Shown: positions 61,688 through 64,000 of the stretch, piece by piece
How positions within the stretch are numbered: position 1 is the stretch's first letter
Layout: each line of letters starts with the position of its first letter
Source: JACRGC01 sp041305345
GTDB lineage: Archaea; Micrarchaeota; Micrarchaeia; Norongarragalinales; SBBD01
Assembly (NCBI GenBank): GCA_041305345.1
Contig: JBFYLP010000006.1
Location: 372,001 to 436,000 of the forward strand
Reading direction: 5' to 3'
DNA: 64,000 bases
Made by a program: the position numbers and the translations under genes
The notes under the pieces: model-generated
Seen by the model: the letters and a program-made list of their open reading frames with translations, nothing else
Told to the model about the DNA's origin: nothing
The model's database searches: none

Positions 61688-61752
61688 GCGCGGGATTAGG
61701 ACGTGGCACGATTAGGCGCATTGCGGAAAATATGCGAATTGAGAGGTATTTG

Positions 61753-62436
61753 CTACAGCCTGAACCAGGAACCAAAGAACAGGAAGGAAAGGGGAAGGGC
61801 AAGGACGAGTGCTGATGCGGCATGTGCAATGCCCCCCATATTCGCAAAATTCGCAGCAACTGCGGAAATGGCGAGGAAGAATAGCTGCAATAGCCATTCG
61901 TGCCTCCCCGTTTTAAGCCAGCCGCGGATTTTGATCTTGCTGGTTAACTGCACGCCCGAAACGGTGAGCGAATCCTGCCATATATGCATCAAATACCCGG
62001 CGAACAGTCCCGCAATAATCAGCAGGAGGTCGCGGAAATACTTCATCAGGTGCAAATAATCAAGAACCAGGTAGCCGATTGCGAGCCAGAAGAGGCAAAC
62101 GGCAACAAGCCCTTTGAGGCTATGCATTATTCCCCTGTGCTCCGCCCCCCGCTTCCCATAAAAAAGCAAAATGATTTTCAAGAACAGGTAAAGGATGAAT
62201 TTGGTCGCATAAGCGATGGTCTTGGCAAAAAATACGGGGAATGTCAATATTCCTGAAATCTTCACTTTCGTTATCAGCGACTTAGCCGCATCGATATCCG
62301 GCAGCAGGACGCCTTCGAAGGATGCGAACAGGAAAAGAAGCGCCCCGTAGAAGGGGAGGAAACCTGCCTTGATGCAAAGGAACATGGCTGCACCTAGGTA
62401 CATGAACGCGCAGAATAGGTGTGTTTTGCCCTCCAT
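61753..62436 (-). CDS. YdjM/DUF457-like membrane-bound hydrolase
   Basis: 227 residues with five or six helices and the metal-ligand motifs of the YdjM family: THLFCAFMYLG with an N-terminal His, LLPDIDAAKS, AEHRGIMHSLKG and GYLMHIWQDSLT. The conserved His/Asp positions fit a membrane metal-dependent hydrolase. The substrate is not known. ATG 62436 has GTGGTGG just upstream; the longer frame overlaps the divergent gene's promoter and is unlikely. Confidence 0.75.
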   Translation of the reverse strand: MEGKTHLFCAFMYLGAAMFLCIKAGFLPFYGALLFLFASFEGVLLPDIDAAKSLITKVKISGILTFPVFFAKTIAYATKFILYLFLKIILLFYGKRGAEHRGIMHSLKGLVAVCLFWLAIGYLVLDYLHLMKYFRDLLLIIAGLFAGYLMHIWQDSLTVSGVQLTSKIKIRGWLKTGRHEWLLQLFFLAISAVAANFANMGGIAHAASALVLALPLSFLFFGSWFRL

Positions 62437-62495
62437 ACCACCACTAATCGTATTTGCGATAAAAAACGAGCACCCGAACCCACCCGTTGGTCCGA

Positions 62496-62504
62496 AGTAT
62501 ATAT
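62496..62504 (+). promoter_or_regulatory. TATA box of the 62532/62603 bicistron
   Basis: GTATATATA is centred ~32 bases before ATG 62532. The message would open almost at that ATG, which supports the reality of the short first frame. Confidence 0.45.
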
Positions 62505-62531
62505 ACCCGTTTTTTCCACACCTGTAGCCCG

Positions 62532-62606
62532 ATGGTGGAAGAGAGCAAGCGGAAAAAATGCTTCTCCTTCCCTTGGGGCCTAAGGTGGTTGGAATGGACG
62601 AAATGA
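62532..62606 (+). CDS. 24-codon upstream frame coupled to the next gene
   Basis: ATG 62532 opens a 24-codon frame starting MVEESKRKKC and ending WLEWTK, with four Trp-rich turns near the end. Its TGA overlaps ATG 62603 of the following gene (ATGA). Its position right after a TATA box makes it a plausible leader peptide that controls translation of the downstream gene. Nothing else supports it. Confidence 0.35.
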   Translation: MVEESKRKKCFSFPWGLRWLEWTK

Positions 62607-62884
62607 ATTGGAATGTGGAAAGATTGGTGATGAAGGAAACGAACGCCGAGCTTAAGGAAACCGGAAAGAAGGGAGGGCAAAACGGGAAGAATGTGCAGGA
62701 GGGAAAAGGAAGCCTCTTGACATTGGCGCAGGTAATCTTTGCAGGTGAAGGCGCCAAAATCCCCCTGAAAATAGACCGGCCGGGGTTCACTCGGATAATG
62801 GTCGATTTGCAAGAGGAGCTAAGAAGGCCAATTGTTGCTGCAGCGAGAGAGGTCAAATTAGGAATCGTGAGCATAAGCTATTGA
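62603..62884 (+). CDS. hypothetical protein, basic N-terminus
   Basis: About 93 residues (an in-frame ATG at 62594 is also possible). The first half is charged and probably flexible (LKETGKKGGQNGKNVQEGKG). The second half is amphipathic (LLTLAQVIFAGEGAKIPLKI, then RIMVDLQEELRRPIVAAARE), predicted as alternating strand and helix. No family is recognised. The 260-base gap after it to 63145 has no feature beyond an AT-rich promoter region. Confidence 0.5.
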   Translation: MNWNVERLVMKETNAELKETGKKGGQNGKNVQEGKGSLLTLAQVIFAGEGAKIPLKIDRPGFTRIMVDLQEELRRPIVAAAREVKLGIVSISY

Positions 62885-63145
62885 TCGAATTGCCACCAAA
62901 ACTCAAGTAAATAATTAACACGCCTTGGCCGAGCACGAGGGCCTCAAGCATAGCGCCTTGGAAAAAGCCACACTTGACTGTTGCTAAACAGCTACTGATT
63001 TGTAGCTGATTGGTAACAAATAATTAGATTCAAACTTAGTAGATCGGAAGCAATATGTACTGCTTCAAGCAAAGAATTTGGTGGTTAAGATGAACTTAAA
63101 TAAAATGCAAAACCTATTAATAAACCGCGTCTTTAATGGTAGAAG

Positions 63146-64000
63146 GTGGAATTTACGAGAAACCTCATGCTATTATCCATTCTTGCAATTTCCTTATTTC
63201 TTTTAGGTTGTACCGGCCCAAATAACGGCCCGACGAATTTGAACCAGACGGGTTCGAACAATGCATCTATATTGAAAGTCGCCAAATCGGTCAATGAATT
63301 CTCATTCAGCTTCTACAACGCAATTGACGCTTTAAAGGAAGGGAAGGAAAACGTGTTTTTCTCTCCCTTAAGCATTTCCCAGGCATTTTCAATACTGGAT
63401 GAAGGTGCAAAAGGAAATACTGCAGCCGAACTTGAAGGTGTTTTTGCCTTCGAAACTGATCCGGTCAAACGGAGAGGGTCCAATGCCGCACTAAACAATC
63501 TACTCAATGCTCCAAATCCCGAATACCAGCTATCTGTCGCGAACGCCCTTTGGGTAAATAAAAATTATCCAGTTTTGGGGGATTATGTTGGCGTAGTTAA
63601 AAACTTCTATGGCGGCGATGCGGCAAACCTCGATTTCGATGCGAACCCGTCGGGTTCGGCGGATACTATAAACAAATGGTGCTCGGAAAATACCAACGGA
63701 AAAATCCCGAGCATTCTCACTCCAGATATGGTAACGCCCGACCTGAGACTGGTGATTACCAATGCGATTTATTTCAAGGGGAAATGGCTAAAGGAATTCG
63801 ACAAGAAAAACACGAAGGATATGGAATTCCGCAAATCCGCAACGGAAAAAATCCGGGTTCCGATGATGTTCAGCCAGGACCACGAAGCACATTTTTCATA
63901 CATGGAAAATGACCTTCTTCAATTGTTGCAGATACCGTACAAGGGCGATAGGCTCTCGATGATCGTGCTACTTCCGAAGAATGACAACCTTGCAGGGATG
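63146..64000 (+). CDS. lipoprotein serpin (partial, runs off the window)
   Basis: A serine-protease-inhibitor-fold protein with a lipoprotein signal peptide (LLSILAISLFLLGC, Cys near residue 22) and a short Asn/Gly/Thr linker. The serpin body begins NEFSFSFYNAIDALKEGKEN and shows FFSPLSISQAFSILDEGAKG, ALWVNKNYPVL and the NAIYFKGKWLKEFD signature, then RVPMMFSQ and LLQIPYKGDRLSMIVLLPK. The reactive-centre loop lies beyond base 64000, so inhibitory ability cannot be judged. Start GTG 63146 gives the basic signal-peptide N-terminus; ATG 63167 is an alternative. A TATA-like TTAATAAAC near 63117 precedes it. Confidence 0.85.
   Translation, partial: MEFTRNLMLLSILAISLFLLGCTGPNNGPTNLNQTGSNNASILKVAKSVNEFSFSFYNAIDALKEGKENVFFSPLSISQAFSILDEGAKGNTAAELEGVFAFETDPVKRRGSNAALNNLLNAPNPEYQLSVANALWVNKNYPVLGDYVGVVKNFYGGDAANLDFDANPSGSADTINKWCSENTNGKIPSILTPDMVTPDLRLVITNAIYFKGKWLKEFDKKNTKDMEFRKSATEKIRVPMMFSQDHEAHFSYMENDLLQLLQIPYKGDRLSMIVLLPKNDNLAGM

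Noticed and set aside
1..64000. tRNA, rRNA and CRISPR search by eye
   Set aside because: A few GGTTCAAATC/GTTCGAAT-like T-arm strings (for example near 7716 and 5541) lack the rest of a cloverleaf, no rRNA-conserved blocks were seen, and no regularly spaced repeat/spacer array is present.

Overview
The window looks like an archaeal chromosome segment of roughly balanced GC content. Supporting signs are BRE/TATA promoters (an AAAGGTTTAAATAC motif upstream of two surface genes), many apparently leaderless starts, frequent ATGA-coupled genes, a methanococcal-type S-layer protein, archaeal AspRS and AsnRS, a Pcc1-like KEOPS subunit, a PINc-KH ATPase, a PAC2 chaperone and a complete archaeal mevalonate route. 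Together with many small or unknown membrane and surface proteins, this suggests a euryarchaeal or DPANN-type archaeon (for example Diapherotrites/Micrarchaeota-like). That placement is inference. I found no rRNA, tRNA, CRISPR array or intact insertion sequence.

Layout. 0-8.7 kb: two tandem PEP-utiliser mobile-domain proteins, a PfkB kinase, a beta-CASP ribonuclease that lacks a normal start codon, a PINc-ATPase-KH protein and a membrane protein. 8.9-16.7 kb: two giant membrane-anchored surface proteins behind an elaborate promoter; the first has Tyr/Asp-rich tracts. 16.8-24.6 kb: dCTP deaminase, a DHH (RecJ-like) phosphoesterase, a stomatin homologue, a CBS protein with an HPF-like C-terminus, a coiled-coil protein, a GalT-like enzyme and a lipoprotein. 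24.8-30.6 kb: the S-layer protein with a long leader, a small membrane-protein/Pcc1 cluster carrying a decayed duplicate, and a large membrane protein with zinc ribbons. 30.7-33.7 kb: AsnRS, a TadC/GspF-like protein and PAC2. 33.9-40.9 kb: the lower mevalonate genes (type 2 IPP isomerase, phosphomevalonate kinase, a kinase-like unknown, diphosphomevalonate decarboxylase, and a winged-helix regulator coupled to mevalonate kinase). 41-49.4 kb: a MinD-like ATPase with a membrane partner and four secreted or anchored surface proteins. 49.5-52.7 kb: divergent threonine dehydrogenase and KBL. 53.5-58.5 kb: the upper mevalonate genes (class II HMG-CoA reductase, HMG-CoA synthase, two small membrane proteins, thiolase and DUF35). 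58.6-64 kb: AspRS, an AbrB-PhoU regulator with a palindromic operator, a YdjM-like protein and a lipoprotein serpin cut by the window edge.

How the genes work together. Every step from acetyl-CoA to IPP/DMAPP through the classical (eukaryote-type) mevalonate pathway is encoded here in two blocks, which is unusual for an archaeon. Threonine dehydrogenase plus KBL between the blocks could feed acetyl-CoA. The surface genes form a second theme.

The most novel signal is a short dispersed element of about 50 bp. It begins with CAAATT, followed by a G-rich stretch, and ends in a G-rich palindrome with an ATAT-type core. It sits just 3' of genes. In two places (thiolase and threonine dehydrogenase) the element is followed by a second, mostly synonymously diverged copy of the upstream gene's last codons, including a different stop codon. 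Degenerate copies lie beside the IPP isomerase gene, whose Cys-rich tail is itself echoed after the stop.
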